In this document: positions 8,103-16,442 of the stretch, piece by piece
How the letters are laid out: each line of letters begins with the position of its first letter
Position numbering within the stretch: the stretch's first letter is position 1
Origin: Elusimicrobiota bacterium
Lineage (GTDB): Bacteria; Elusimicrobiota; Elusimicrobia; UBA1565; JACRDR01
Reading direction: 5' to 3'
DNA length: 64,000 nucleotides
Assembly: GCA_016194745.1 (NCBI GenBank)
Contig: JACQBA010000012.1
Location: 149,224 to 213,223, forward strand
Notes under the pieces: model-generated
The model's input: only the letters and a program-made list of their open reading frames with translations
Told to the model about the DNA's origin: nothing
The model's database searches: none
Program-made: the position numbers and the translations under genes

Positions 8103-8684
8103 ATGGAACAGCGCATGACCATCCTTCTGATGCGGTCCGCCAAGCGCCTGCGCGCCGCGGCGCTCGTCTTGGCGTGCGCGATCGGAGCGACGGCCTCCGA
8201 TACGGCTCCGCACGGCGTCCCCAATCTCGTCGAGGTCGCGCCCGGCGTGTATCGCGGCGGGCAGCCGACGACAGCCGGCTGGGCGTTTCTGAAATCAAGA
8301 GGGGTCAGGACGGTCGTCAAGCTGAACTTCGCCTCCGAAGGTTCGGACGGCGAAGCGCAGCGGCTCGGCATGCGCGTCATCGACGCGTCGGGACCGCCGT
8401 CGGAGGTCCGCGACGTGCTCGAGCGGCCGAACCCCGAACGCGTCCGGCTCGCGGTCGACAGCCTGCGCGACGAAACGCTGCGCCCCGTCTTCGTCCACTG
8501 CCTTCACGGGCAGGATAGGACCGGGTTGATCGTCGGCCTCTATCGCGTTCTGCACGACGGCTTCACGAAAAAGGCCGCGTACCGCGAGATGCGGAAGCTC
8601 GGCTACCATCGCTCGCTGCGCGGCCTGCGCGAGTTCTGGGAAGAGTTCGACGGAAAGGCGATCCGGGGCGGCAAGCATGAGTGA
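8103..8684 (+). CDS. Secreted tyrosine/dual-specificity phosphatase
   Basis: The 193-residue protein has a signal peptide and a cysteine-phosphatase domain with the P-loop HCLHGQDRTG (Cys133, Arg139; HCx5R), preceded by a short strand (VFVHC). The N-terminal part APGVYRGGQPTTAGWAFLK is typical of the bacterial DSP/PTP subgroup that acts on phosphotyrosine, phosphoinositides or small phosphates. An exported location implies an extracytoplasmic substrate, which cannot be named. An alternative start lies at the ATG at 8115. Confidence 0.85.
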   Translation: MEQRMTILLMRSAKRLRAAALVLACAIGATASDTAPHGVPNLVEVAPGVYRGGQPTTAGWAFLKSRGVRTVVKLNFASEGSDGEAQRLGMRVIDASGPPSEVRDVLERPNPERVRLAVDSLRDETLRPVFVHCLHGQDRTGLIVGLYRVLHDGFTKKAAYREMRKLGYHRSLRGLREFWEEFDGKAIRGGKHE

Positions 8685-8715
8685 ACAGCGTCCGTAGCTC
8701 GCTTTCGCGTCGACG

Positions 8716-9051
8716 TCAGCGGTTCGGTCGCGGTGCCGGGCCGGCAGGCTCTCCGGGACGATAGCGTCGCGTCGCGTGTCCGGCGAGCTGGTCGGAGTAG
8801 AAGTAGACGTCGCGCAAGTTCCCGGCGGCGTAGCGCGCCGCTTGGTCCGCGAAGTGCGCGGACCCGGGGTCGCCGCTCTCGCCGCCGGCCGTGATCGCCT
8901 TGGCCCGCACGCGCGGGCCGAACTCGACGGCCGCGATCCGCCTATGCCCGGAACCGATTTCGTGCTCGTCCTCACTCGTTCGGGCGAGCTCACGATCGCA
9001 AGCGTCTTCAAGTGCGGCGACGCCGAGTTCCGCAACATCGGCCTCTACCAC
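8716..9051 (-). pseudogene. C-terminal remnant of a penicillin-acylase-family protein
   Basis: The frame 8716-8946 encodes a tail recognisable as the C-terminus of penicillin acylase/AHL acylase (Ntn hydrolase, S45): VEFGPRVRAKAITAGGESGD, then AHFADQAARYAAGNLRDVYF and a final RRYRPGE. An intact enzyme has roughly 700-800 residues, but only about 80-110 remain and no catalytic region precedes them. The rest of 8685-9093 shows no other gene, so I read this as a decayed fragment. Confidence 0.6.
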
Positions 9052-9093
9052 CGTTTGAAATTGCGAGTTCGACGCTTGCGGCGCCTAGGTCGC

Positions 9094-10158
9094 CTACGTC
9101 ATCAGATCGAAGGGGTCGATTGCGTCTGGATCGACCGGGCGTGAGCGTTCGTAGACTCCCGGAGCGTTTTTTTCGAGCATTTCGCGCAGAGTCCCCAAGC
9201 CGTCCGCTTGGATGGGAATTCGGGCTTTGCGTCCTGCGTAGTTCTCGAAGGTAATCCAGCGCGAGATGAAAAAATCCTCCACATCGACACGACGCAATTC
9301 GGCCCACGTGATCTTCAGCGGCCGCTTGAGCGGATAGGCGGCCTCCAAGCCCCAATCGAACAGGGCAAGCAAGACCCGGCTCTCCCACCAGGCCTGCGCC
9401 AGCATCAGCGCGATCACGGCCCATCCTCCCAGGAACATGACGATCAGATCGCGGCTGCTAAACCAGACGGCCGCGGCCGTAAGCCCGCCGAACACCAACG
9501 ACACGACGCCCGCCGTCTGAGCCAGCCGTCCCGAGAAATGGGCGGCCGGGACGCGTGCCGACGTGTTGCCGGAGACTCGCACGACCAAGGCTCCGTCGCT
9601 CGGCCTTCGCTCGGCCTGCATCTTCCGATGGGACAAGAGAAGGTATCTCTTGATCCAGTCGTCGTATTCTATGGCGGGACTGAGGAGCGCAAGAGCTTTC
9701 AGCAGCCGGATCCAGTCATACCACGGAAGCAGGCTGTCTTCGACGCTCAGAAGTTCGCTGCCGTCTCGGGCGCGGAACACGACAACATCGCCGCTTCCTC
9801 CCTCCGAGTTGCTTTGCCGCCGAACTATGGACGCCAGCGCCGGCACGGCGACTTCCTTGGTCCGAATGCCGCCGAGCAATCGAAGCGAGGCCGCATCCAG
9901 CTCGACGATGACGGATTTCCGCTTGCCGGTCAGGGCCAGCGCAAGACAAAACGCCGCCCAAGCGGCCATCAGCATGTTGAGTTGCGTTTGGCCGCGCAGC
10001 GGCGGCGGCAGCCAGGACACGTCCCGAAGGTCGGCGCCCCAAAACGCCGAGACGGCGCCCCATATCGCGAGGGTTCCGACCAACAGGACCAGCCAAGTCC
10101 TCCGGAACCCCCGGCCCTGGTCCGTAAGAACAAGAGTCATCCCGGCGTTCGCGTTCAT
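9094..10158 (-). CDS. Membrane protein with PH-like domains, unknown function
   Basis: The 354-residue protein has two hydrophobic pairs: residues about 20-80 (WLVLLVGTLAIWGAVSAFWG and MLMAAWAAFCLALALTG) and about 215-265 (VVSLVFGGLTAAAVWF, LIVMFLGGWAVIALML). Each is followed by a beta-rich stretch that resembles a bacterial PH-like domain. The upstream HEAT membrane protein gene ends 19 bp away on the same strand, so the two are probably one transcript. No known family was recognised. Confidence 0.65.
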   Translation of the reverse strand: MNANAGMTLVLTDQGRGFRRTWLVLLVGTLAIWGAVSAFWGADLRDVSWLPPPLRGQTQLNMLMAAWAAFCLALALTGKRKSVIVELDAASLRLLGGIRTKEVAVPALASIVRRQSNSEGGSGDVVVFRARDGSELLSVEDSLLPWYDWIRLLKALALLSPAIEYDDWIKRYLLLSHRKMQAERRPSDGALVVRVSGNTSARVPAAHFSGRLAQTAGVVSLVFGGLTAAAVWFSSRDLIVMFLGGWAVIALMLAQAWWESRVLLALFDWGLEAAYPLKRPLKITWAELRRVDVEDFFISRWITFENYAGRKARIPIQADGLGTLREMLEKNAPGVYERSRPVDPDAIDPFDLMT

Positions 10159-10177
10159 GGGCGGATTCTCGGCTGCT

Positions 10178-11128
10178 TCATGGAGGCCTCGAAATCGCCT
10201 GCTGCCATTCGGAAAACGTGACGCCTAGCCTCGATTGCGCGCGAGAAAAGGCGTCCTTGACCGCGGCGTCCCTTTCGTTCTTATACATGCGCGCAAGAAA
10301 AGGCAGCGCCGCGGCTTTGGCCCCGGGGCCGACGGAGCCGAGCGCCTCCAGCGCCTGCGCGCGCACCTTCGCAGACGAGTCTTCGGTCAAGGCCAGCAGC
10401 GTCGGGACCGCCGCCTCGCACTTCGGTCCGAGCGATTCGAAATACTGTTGAACCTGCCATTCGGCCGTGCCTTTCTTCAAGAGCGCCGCGAGGGCCGGCG
10501 CGGCGGGGGCGGCGAGCGGCCCGAGCCGGCGGATCGAGTTCCAGGCGAAATGTCCCACCTGCGGGTCGGGGTCTTCCACCGCGGCGACGAGCGCGTCGAG
10601 CGCGGGAGCGGCGCGATCGCCCAGCCTCTCGAGCGACAGCGCCGCGCCCCAACGCACCCAGACGTCGTCGTCGCGCAGAGCCCGGGCCAGGGCCCCCGCG
10701 TCGTCCGTCTTGACCCCGGTCTTGCGCAGCGCCTCGATCGCGTGTGGGATCTGGAACATTTTGTCGAAATACCCGCCGCCCAAGGCCACCAAGCCCAGGA
10801 GTCCGAAAAAGAAGAATACCGCGGCGCTCGAGACGACGGACCCGACGCCGGCGGGAGGCGTCTGCCGTCTATGCCAGAGCGGCCCGAAGACCAGCCCGAT
10901 GAGAAGCGGCAAGCCGATCCACGGCCTCACCGCCGGGGCCAACGCGCTGCGGGCCGCGAGAATGCCGATCCAACAGACGCAGCCCCAATAGATCACCGCG
11001 GCGCCTTTTTCCGGAAGCGCGGCGCCCGTGCCGTAGCGGCGGACCATGATGAGGAGACAGACGAAAGGCCCAGCGGCCGCGGCGATAAATCCCAGGTAGA
11101 CGGCGTAGCCGATGACGGTCGGGATCAC
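10178..11128 (-). CDS. Membrane-anchored HEAT-repeat protein (paralogue A)
   Basis: The 316-residue protein has four N-terminal membrane segments within residues 1-125, then about 190 residues of HEAT/PBS-type repeats (ALARALRDDDVWVRWGAALS, LGDRAAPALDALVAAVED, SSAKVRAQALEALGSVGPGA). HEAT solenoids usually mediate protein-protein contacts. A close paralogue is at 13518-14465 with the same architecture and a shared end (EWQQAIS). The GTG start is supported by TAAACT (11135-11140) 6 nt upstream. It probably forms a unit with the PH-like membrane protein downstream. Confidence 0.75.
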   Translation of the reverse strand: MIPTVIGYAVYLGFIAAAAGPFVCLLIMVRRYGTGAALPEKGAAVIYWGCVCWIGILAARSALAPAVRPWIGLPLLIGLVFGPLWHRRQTPPAGVGSVVSSAAVFFFFGLLGLVALGGGYFDKMFQIPHAIEALRKTGVKTDDAGALARALRDDDVWVRWGAALSLERLGDRAAPALDALVAAVEDPDPQVGHFAWNSIRRLGPLAAPAAPALAALLKKGTAEWQVQQYFESLGPKCEAAVPTLLALTEDSSAKVRAQALEALGSVGPGAKAAALPFLARMYKNERDAAVKDAFSRAQSRLGVTFSEWQQAISRPP

Positions 11129-11150
11129 GCTGGGAGTTTATCCCAAAGAC

Positions 11151-11181
11151 CGGAAAAAGAAAAGCCCTCTCAGATCGGGCT
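11151..11181 (-). terminator. Rho-independent terminator
   Basis: On the minus strand AGCCC, a 9-nt loop and GGGCT (11163-11181) are followed by a T-rich run (TTTCTTTTT). It lies downstream of YchJ and the fragment at 11181-11333. The A-rich flank is immediately upstream of the paralogue A promoter. Confidence 0.55.
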
Positions 11182-11333
11182 CATTCGACGACGACCACGT
11201 GCGCCCGGATCTTCCCGTCCACGGCGCCCGAGCCGAAGCGCTTGGCCAAGGCCGCGGTCGCGACATCGGTCGCTTCGTCGAGGCGCGACGCGTCGCGCTC
11301 TTCGATCTTGCTTCGCAGCGTCGTATATCCTTG
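11181..11333 (-). pseudogene. C-terminal fragment resembling a SAM-methyltransferase tail
   Basis: A start-less reading frame encodes a peptide ending ATAALAKRFGSGAVDGKIRA and HVVVVE. This resembles the common C-terminus of class I SAM-dependent methyltransferases, where an A-RFG-GPIDG pattern precedes the last beta strand. No methyltransferase body is attached: the YchJ gene ends 37 bp upstream. It is most likely a leftover from a deleted gene. Confidence 0.35.
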
Positions 11334-11370
11334 GAATCGACCCGGCGAAGACGTCGTCTGAAACGGATTG

Positions 11371-11877
11371 TCAGTATTTCGTCGACGCCGCGTGGCACTT
11401 CTTGAACTTCTTGCCGGAGCCGCAGTGGCAGGGGTCGTTGCGGCCGAGGTCGGGGCCGGTTTTGACCACCGTCTCGGGCTTGGGCGTGTGTCCCTCGAGG
11501 AACATCCAGGCGCCCTTGTCCTTGCGAAATAGGGAGATCTCCTCGTGCCGATGCGCCTTGCCGCCCTGCTCCCACTCGGCGACGAAGCTCACCACGCCCT
11601 CGACGTCGCGCTCGGTCCCGCCCTTGGTCGCGACGATGCGCAGCCCTTTCCATTCGGACTCGCGCGCCCATTTCTCGGAGGCGGCGCGGTCGAAGCCCTC
11701 GCGGCTCTCGGGGGCGTGCGTCTTCTCGATGAAATCGATGCGGTTGGTCGCGTAGGCGACGTAGCGCGCGCGCATCAGCGCCTCGGCGGTCGGGGCCTGG
11801 GCGCGTCCGGTGATGATCGGGTCGCAGCAGTCGGCGAGAGCGCGGCCGGAGCCGCAGGGGCAGGAGTTGATCGCCAT
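11371..11877 (-). CDS. ychJ: YchJ-family SEC-C motif protein
   Basis: The 168-residue protein has the YchJ/UPF0225 layout: an N-terminal SEC-C zinc motif ([13 protein letters not shown], residues 6-18), a central NTF2-like domain ([21 protein letters not shown]), and a C-terminal SEC-C motif ([15 protein letters not shown]). SEC-C motifs bind zinc and also occur at the end of SecA. The cellular role of YchJ is not established. TAGAAT (11885-11890) lies 7 nt before the ATG, so leaderless expression is likely. Confidence 0.88.
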   Translation of the reverse strand: MAINSCPCGSGRALADCCDPIITGRAQAPTAEALMRARYVAYATNRIDFIEKTHAPESREGFDRAASEKWARESEWKGLRIVATKGGTERDVEGVVSFVAEWEQGGKAHRHEEISLFRKDKGAWMFLEGHTPKPETVVKTGPDLGRNDPCHCGSGKKFKKCHAASTKY

Positions 11878-11925
11878 GGGTAGGATTCTACCAAAACTCC
11901 GCTCGGCCCGACGAGAGGGGGCCGA

Positions 11926-13317
11926 TCAGCGTTCGGGCGAGGCGACCGTGAAGTAAAACGTGGCGCCCTTGCCCGGCGAGGCCTCGGCCCAGATGCGGCC
12001 GCCGTGGCGCGACACGATGCGCTTCGCCGTCGCCAGGCCGATGCCGGTCCCGGGAAATTCCGTCTCCGTGTGGAGGCGCTGGAAGACCTTAAACAGCTTG
12101 TCCTGGTAGGCCATGTCGAAGCCCGCGCCGTTGTCGCGGACGTAGAACACCCGGCCTTCCGGGCTCTCCTGCATCCCGAACTCGATGCGGGCGTCCGGGC
12201 GGCCGGCGGTGAATTTCCACGCGTTGCCGAGCAGGTTCGTCAGCACCGCGATGAGGAGCGGGGCGTCTCCCTGCGCCGCCGCGCCGTCGACGATTTGCAC
12301 CTCCACGCAGCGCCCGGGGTCCGCGGCCCGCAGGTCCTCGACGATGGTGCGCGCCTCGCGGCTCAGGTCGACCGGGGCCACGGACAGCTCGTGGCTCGTG
12401 AGGCGGAACAGCTCGAGCAGGCCGTCGATCAGGCGGGACATCCGACCGGACGCGTTGCGCACCCGGGCGAAGGCGGCCTTGCCGTCGTCGGAAAGCGCGC
12501 CCGCGTGCTCCTTCTCGATGATCTCGGTAAATCCGTTGATGGCGCGCAGAGGCGCCCGCAGGTCGTGCGAGACCGAGTAGCTGAACGCCTCCAGGTCCGC
12601 GGTCCGCTGCTTCACCCGCAGTTCGAGGTCGCGGTTCGTCTTCTCGAGCTCGGCCAAGGTCTTGTCCCGCTGCTCCTCCGCTTTCATGACCCGCCGGATC
12701 TGCTGGTAGACCCAGTCTCCCAGGCGCTCGCGATCGGCTCCTTCCTTGAGCAGGATCTCCGGCGGGATGTAAAAGACGTTGTCCCGTCGCAGCGAGCTTC
12801 CCACCCAGACCGAGCGGTGCGTGGTCAGCGCGTCCTGGAGGGCTTGGGCGGGCACCGTGTCGCGATGATACTGGCAGATGCCCATGAGCGGCAGGTCGCG
12901 GAAGACTTGTTCGAGCAGCGCCTCGTACTCCTGAAGCCGCTCGAAGTTGGCGTCGGTCCCCAGCTCCCAGCGCATGTCGCCGGTGGCGCACAGGCCGGTG
13001 AACCCGTCTTTGACGGCGGCGTCGACGAGGCCGCGCAGCAGCGCCACCATGCCTTTGGGATCGAACCCGCCGCCGGCTAGATGGCTCCGGTCGGAGGAGA
13101 AGACGAGTGCGCCGCGGGCGACCTGCCGCTCCACATCGACGCCCTTGGTCTCGGCGGCGTCGCGGACCATGCGGACCGTCTCGGGATCGCCCAGATAGAG
13201 GCACCGGCGGCCCTCCGCGAGGCCGTCCTGGATCAGCGGGACGATGATGGGCAGCTGTTCGGAAGGATGGCCCTCGTAGATCAAGCACTTATGGCGGCTG
13301 TCTTCCGCGAGCTGCAT
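11926..13317 (-). CDS. MEDS-domain sensor histidine kinase
   Basis: The 463-residue protein begins with a MEDS (DcmR-type sensory) domain of about 190 residues, recognisable by CLIYEGHPSEQLPIIVPLIQ and CLYLGDPE. A coiled linker follows, then a HisKA domain with the H-box SYSVSHDLRAPLRAINGF and an HATPase_c domain with LLGNAWKFT (N box), DNGAGFDM (G1) and GTGIGLA (G2). No transmembrane segment is seen, so it is a cytoplasmic kinase. MEDS domains occur in proteins responding to halomethanes or other small molecules; the signal here is unknown. No response regulator is adjacent. TAGACT (13324-13329) is 6 nt before the ATG. Confidence 0.9.
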   Translation of the reverse strand: MQLAEDSRHKCLIYEGHPSEQLPIIVPLIQDGLAEGRRCLYLGDPETVRMVRDAAETKGVDVERQVARGALVFSSDRSHLAGGGFDPKGMVALLRGLVDAAVKDGFTGLCATGDMRWELGTDANFERLQEYEALLEQVFRDLPLMGICQYHRDTVPAQALQDALTTHRSVWVGSSLRRDNVFYIPPEILLKEGADRERLGDWVYQQIRRVMKAEEQRDKTLAELEKTNRDLELRVKQRTADLEAFSYSVSHDLRAPLRAINGFTEIIEKEHAGALSDDGKAAFARVRNASGRMSRLIDGLLELFRLTSHELSVAPVDLSREARTIVEDLRAADPGRCVEVQIVDGAAAQGDAPLLIAVLTNLLGNAWKFTAGRPDARIEFGMQESPEGRVFYVRDNGAGFDMAYQDKLFKVFQRLHTETEFPGTGIGLATAKRIVSRHGGRIWAEASPGKGATFYFTVASPER

Positions 13318-13366
13318 GCCGATAGTCTAGCGGGCGACTGATTTTGCGTCAAGGCTGGCGGGGTTC

Positions 13367-13396
13367 GGTGTCTGACGCCGGTTCCTGCTAGGGAAC
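13367..13396. repeat. Short REP-like palindromic remnants
   Basis: GGTGTCTGACGCC (13367-13379) resembles the TGTCTGAC core of the REP-like element at 40921-40984. It is followed by the small inverted repeat GTTCC-tgcta-GGGAAC (13381-13396). The remainder of 13318-13517 holds only a proline-rich 41-codon frame (13388-13513, minus) of doubtful reality. Confidence 0.35.
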
Positions 13397-13517
13397 GAGG
13401 AAGCGCCCGCGGGGGACCGCTCTGGGCGCGGAGGCTCCGGTCGACGGCTCGCCGGGCGCTCCGGCCGGCATCGGGGCGGAGGGCCCGAAGATCTTGTGGG
13501 GATATTCACCCATCACT

Positions 13518-14465
13518 CTATTGCGGCGCCGAAATCGCCTGCTGCCACTCGGCGAACGTGATCCCCAACTTCGAGTGAATCTGAGAAAGGGCGCGCTTGA
13601 CGGCGGAGTCGGTTTCTTTCCTATGAATGCGCGCGAGCACGGGCAGGGCCGCCTCTTTGGCGCCCGGGCCTACGCAGCCGAGGGCCTCCAGCGCCTGCGC
13701 GCGGACCCTCGGCGCCGGATCTTCCGCCGACGCCAAAAGCGCCGGCACGGCGCCTTTCGCCTCGGGCCCGACGGCTTCGAAGAATCGACGGACCTCGTAG
13801 TCGTTTTGGCCCTTCTTCAAAAGCGCGGCGATCGCCGGCGCGGCCGGCGCGGCTTTCGGGCCGAGGTTATTGATCGAGTTCCAGGCATAATGCCTCACGC
13901 GCGCGTCGCCGTCTTCCGTCGCCTCCGCCAAGGCGCCTAAGGCCGGCAGCGCGCCGGCCCCAAGCCTGCCCAATGCCAGAGCGGCTCCCCAACGCACCCA
14001 TACGTCCTTGTCGCGCAGCGCGCGGGCCAGCGCCGCGGGATCGCCCATGTCGACGCCCGTTTTTCGCAGCGTCGATTGCGCGAAGGGTATCTGGAACAAC
14101 TTGTCGAAATAGCCCCCGCTTAGACTGACCCAACCCACAAGGCTGAAAAATAAGAACACGGCGGCGCTCGATGCCGTCGCCCCGACGGTTTCGGGAGGAG
14201 TCTGCCGCCGCTGCCAAACGACCCCGAGACAGAGGCCGGCCAAGATCGGAAGTCCGATCCAGGGCCTGAACGATTCCACGAGGGCGCTGCACCCCGCGAG
14301 GATCAAGATCCAACAAAGGCATCCGAAATAAATCGCGGGCGCCCCGAGCGGGGACAGCGCCCCGCCGATCCGGTAGTGCCGCTTCAGCAGGACAAGGCAG
14401 ATGAACGGCCCGAAGGCCGCGGCCGAAAATACCGCCGTCAACAAATAGCCGATCATGCTCCCCAC
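13518..14465 (-). CDS. Membrane-anchored HEAT-repeat protein (paralogue B)
   Basis: The 315-residue protein is clearly homologous to paralogue A (10178-11128): four membrane segments, then HEAT repeats (LARALRDKDVWVRWGAALAL, VRAQALEALGCVGPGAKEAA) and the same final motif EWQQAIS. The start is the GTG at 14465, because TAGACT (14472-14477) lies exactly 6 nt upstream, as for paralogue A; an internal ATG four codons later is less likely. The two genes are separated by YchJ and the MEDS kinase, so this is a dispersed rather than tandem duplication. Confidence 0.75.
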   Translation of the reverse strand: MGSMIGYLLTAVFSAAAFGPFICLVLLKRHYRIGGALSPLGAPAIYFGCLCWILILAGCSALVESFRPWIGLPILAGLCLGVVWQRRQTPPETVGATASSAAVFLFFSLVGWVSLSGGYFDKLFQIPFAQSTLRKTGVDMGDPAALARALRDKDVWVRWGAALALGRLGAGALPALGALAEATEDGDARVRHYAWNSINNLGPKAAPAAPAIAALLKKGQNDYEVRRFFEAVGPEAKGAVPALLASAEDPAPRVRAQALEALGCVGPGAKEAALPVLARIHRKETDSAVKRALSQIHSKLGITFAEWQQAISAPQ

Positions 14466-14493
14466 TGCCGAAGTCTAGCCTGAAGACCGGACA

Positions 14494-14519
14494 AAGGAAA
14501 GCCCTCCTTGCGGAAGGGC
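14494..14519 (-). terminator. Rho-independent terminator
   Basis: On the minus strand GCCCTTCC, a GCAA loop and GGAGGGC (14501-14519) are followed by TTTCCTTTG. It sits just after the C39-type peptidase gene and before the promoter of HEAT paralogue B. Confidence 0.6.
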
Positions 14520-14540
14520 GCCCGCGATCACGGACTGTCC

Positions 14541-15362
14541 TTATCGGACTTGAGACCTCGGCGTGAATTCGATCGCCGTGCCGGTAAAGCGATATAGCGC
14601 GTGGAAGTTGGCGTCCGTCAGCAATAATTTGCCGGACAACGGATCTCCAATCACTTTCCTTTTGCCCGCATCGCCGAGATAGGTGATGAAGTGCCCCGCT
14701 CCGCCATCGAGCTTTACCCCGATGATCGAGGGCGGGGTGACCTCGCTTAAGCCGGTCTTATAGCCGAAGCGCGCGTTCAGCCCATGCCTTCTGGCGTATC
14801 GAATCAGGTACCAGTTCTCGGTCCCCGTCTTGCCGCTGAACGCTCCCCGGGCGATGTCCCTCTCCTTCGCCTGGAGACCGAGGGATCGATAAACGGTGGC
14901 CAGGGAACACGGCCCGCAGGTCGCCGCCGTCGATTGGATGCAGACATCCTCGCGCCATTCGTCTTTTATTTGCGATGCGGCAAGCGGCAGCAAGACGGGC
15001 TTGGCGAACGGCGCGAAGATGAGCAGCATCGAAAGGCGCAGCATCATCCGGTTGCCGGCGACATACCGCCATTTACCGATCAACGGTCTGCGAATCTCGA
15101 GGCAGCCGAACAGCAGTCCCCAAAAGGCCGACGACATCTCGACGTAGGGGAAACTTCGAAACTCGATATACCAGGCCGGTTCGCGGGTGAGATGGAGATA
15201 ATAGAGGATGAACGAGAGTCCCGGCACGCAGAGGACGGAGAAGACGGCGACTTGAGTTCTCCGGACGGCGGGGCTGAGCGGGCTGGAGCCGATGCGATAG
15301 CCGACCGCGTACAACGCGGCGCCTAGGATGAGCGTCGGAAATAGCAGTGCGTTGATGAACAC
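14541..15362 (-). CDS. Membrane-anchored C39-family cysteine peptidase
   Basis: The 273-residue protein has about four N-terminal membrane segments (residues 1-130) followed by a peptidase C39-like domain. The catalytic Cys is in STAATCGPCSLAT, the His in GAGHFITYLG and the Asp in VIGDPLSG. C39 domains cleave double-glycine leaders of bacteriocins when fused to ABC exporters; here there is no ATPase and no obvious leader peptide substrate, so the target is unknown. The GTG start lies 12 bp after the stop of the upstream small membrane protein gene, making a three-gene operon with 15375-16366. Confidence 0.75.
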   Translation of the reverse strand: MFINALLFPTLILGAALYAVGYRIGSSPLSPAVRRTQVAVFSVLCVPGLSFILYYLHLTREPAWYIEFRSFPYVEMSSAFWGLLFGCLEIRRPLIGKWRYVAGNRMMLRLSMLLIFAPFAKPVLLPLAASQIKDEWREDVCIQSTAATCGPCSLATVYRSLGLQAKERDIARGAFSGKTGTENWYLIRYARRHGLNARFGYKTGLSEVTPPSIIGVKLDGGAGHFITYLGDAGKRKVIGDPLSGKLLLTDANFHALYRFTGTAIEFTPRSQVR

Positions 15363-15374
15363 GGGCGGGGGCGC

Positions 15375-15857
15375 CTATCCGTCTTTGCCGCTTGGCTTCG
15401 CTGCCAGGAAGAGTCTTCTTGAAACGACGTAGGCGTCGACGACGGCGAATATCCAGAATACCGCGAGCCCGAAGAACATCGAGCCGGGGTAGGGAGCGGG
15501 CGAACAGAAAAGGCCGGAAGCCGGGGCCAGCAGAAGCCCCTTGAGAATCTGTCCATTGCGCACTTGGCCGGCGCCCGAGAAAATGAGCGACAGCGCGACG
15601 GGCGCCCAATCCATCTCCGAGGCGGGCTTGGGTCCGGCCGGGACCGGCGCGGAGGGAGTTTGCGGCGCCGGCGGCGCTGCGCGAAGCCAACCCAACCCGC
15701 GGTAGCTGCAATACAGACAAACCCAGCCGAAGGCCGCGTTGGCCAACGCACTTTTGGCGTCGCCATTGATCGCCAACGGCACGAGGAAGGCTCCCACGGT
15801 CGCATAACCGGCGCCCGCGCAGGCCAGCAAGAAGAAGAAGACCCTGAGCAAGGTCAT
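15375..15857 (-). CDS. Small multi-pass membrane protein
   Basis: The 160-residue protein has two N-terminal membrane segments, a Pro/Ala-rich linker (about residues 60-80) and two C-terminal segments. The motif ALSLIFSGAGQVRNGQILKG resembles the GxGQ-Y-NGQ-KG turn of TM2/DUF5683-type membrane proteins. The start overlaps the stop of the HEAT protein upstream (ATGA), so they are translationally coupled. Function unknown. Confidence 0.65.
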   Translation of the reverse strand: MTLLRVFFFLLACAGAGYATVGAFLVPLAINGDAKSALANAAFGWVCLYCSYRGLGWLRAAPPAPQTPSAPVPAGPKPASEMDWAPVALSLIFSGAGQVRNGQILKGLLLAPASGLFCSPAPYPGSMFFGLAVFWIFAVVDAYVVSRRLFLAAKPSGKDG

Positions 15858-16366
15858 CGGGGCGTCTCCTTCGCCAGCGCGGCCTTGGCGTCGTCCGTTC
15901 CGATCTTTGCGAGCGCGCCGCGCGCGGAGGAGCGGACGAACGGGTCCTCGTCTTTCAAGGCCTTGATCAGGGCGGGGACCGCCTCGACCGCTTGAGGCCC
16001 TTGCCTATCAAGAGCCATGGCGGCCGAGCGGCGCAGATGCACGTCCTCCGCTCCCATGGCCGCCGCCAGAACGGGGACCGCCCGCTTCGGCGCCGGGCGC
16101 ACGCGCCAGAGGCCGCCCACGCCGACGCGCCGACTCCTCAAGTCCGCATCGGCCGCCAAGGCGAGAAGGGCGGCGACTCCGGCCTCGCCTCTTGTCGCGA
16201 GCAGTTCCCCGGCCAGGTACCGGGCCCGCTCAGGCCCCGTGCGCGCGATCGACTCGAGTGCCGGAACGCTCCTAAGCGTGTTGGGCGTGGTGGCGAGGGC
16301 CCGCGCGAACAGCGCCGCGTACAGGACGAACACCGACCAGAAGATGACGCCAAGCTTCGGCTGCAA
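15854..16366 (-). CDS. HEAT-repeat protein with N-terminal membrane anchor
   Basis: The 170-residue protein has one N-terminal hydrophobic segment (GVIFWSVFVLYAALFARALA) and three or four HEAT units (VHLRRSAAMALDRQGPQAVE, PFVRSSARGALAKIGTDDAK). It starts at a TTG codon 6 nt after TAACAT (16373-16378), and no ATG fits. It heads the operon with the small membrane protein and the C39-type peptidase, which suggests that the HEAT protein recruits or scaffolds the peptidase; this is inference. Confidence 0.65.
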   Translation of the reverse strand: MQPKLGVIFWSVFVLYAALFARALATTPNTLRSVPALESIARTGPERARYLAGELLATRGEAGVAALLALAADADLRSRRVGVGGLWRVRPAPKRAVPVLAAAMGAEDVHLRRSAAMALDRQGPQAVEAVPALIKALKDEDPFVRSSARGALAKIGTDDAKAALAKETPR

Positions 16367-16442
16367 GATTTGATGTTACTAATCTTCCCGTCGGCGCCGC
16401 TCAGGAACTCGTCTCCGGCCGGGCATGGACGACCTTGCCCGC

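Noticed and set aside
13388..13513. A 41-codon minus-strand Pro-rich frame after HEAT paralogue B
   Set aside because: No ribosome-binding sequence and low-complexity content; kept only as a note in the repeat entry.
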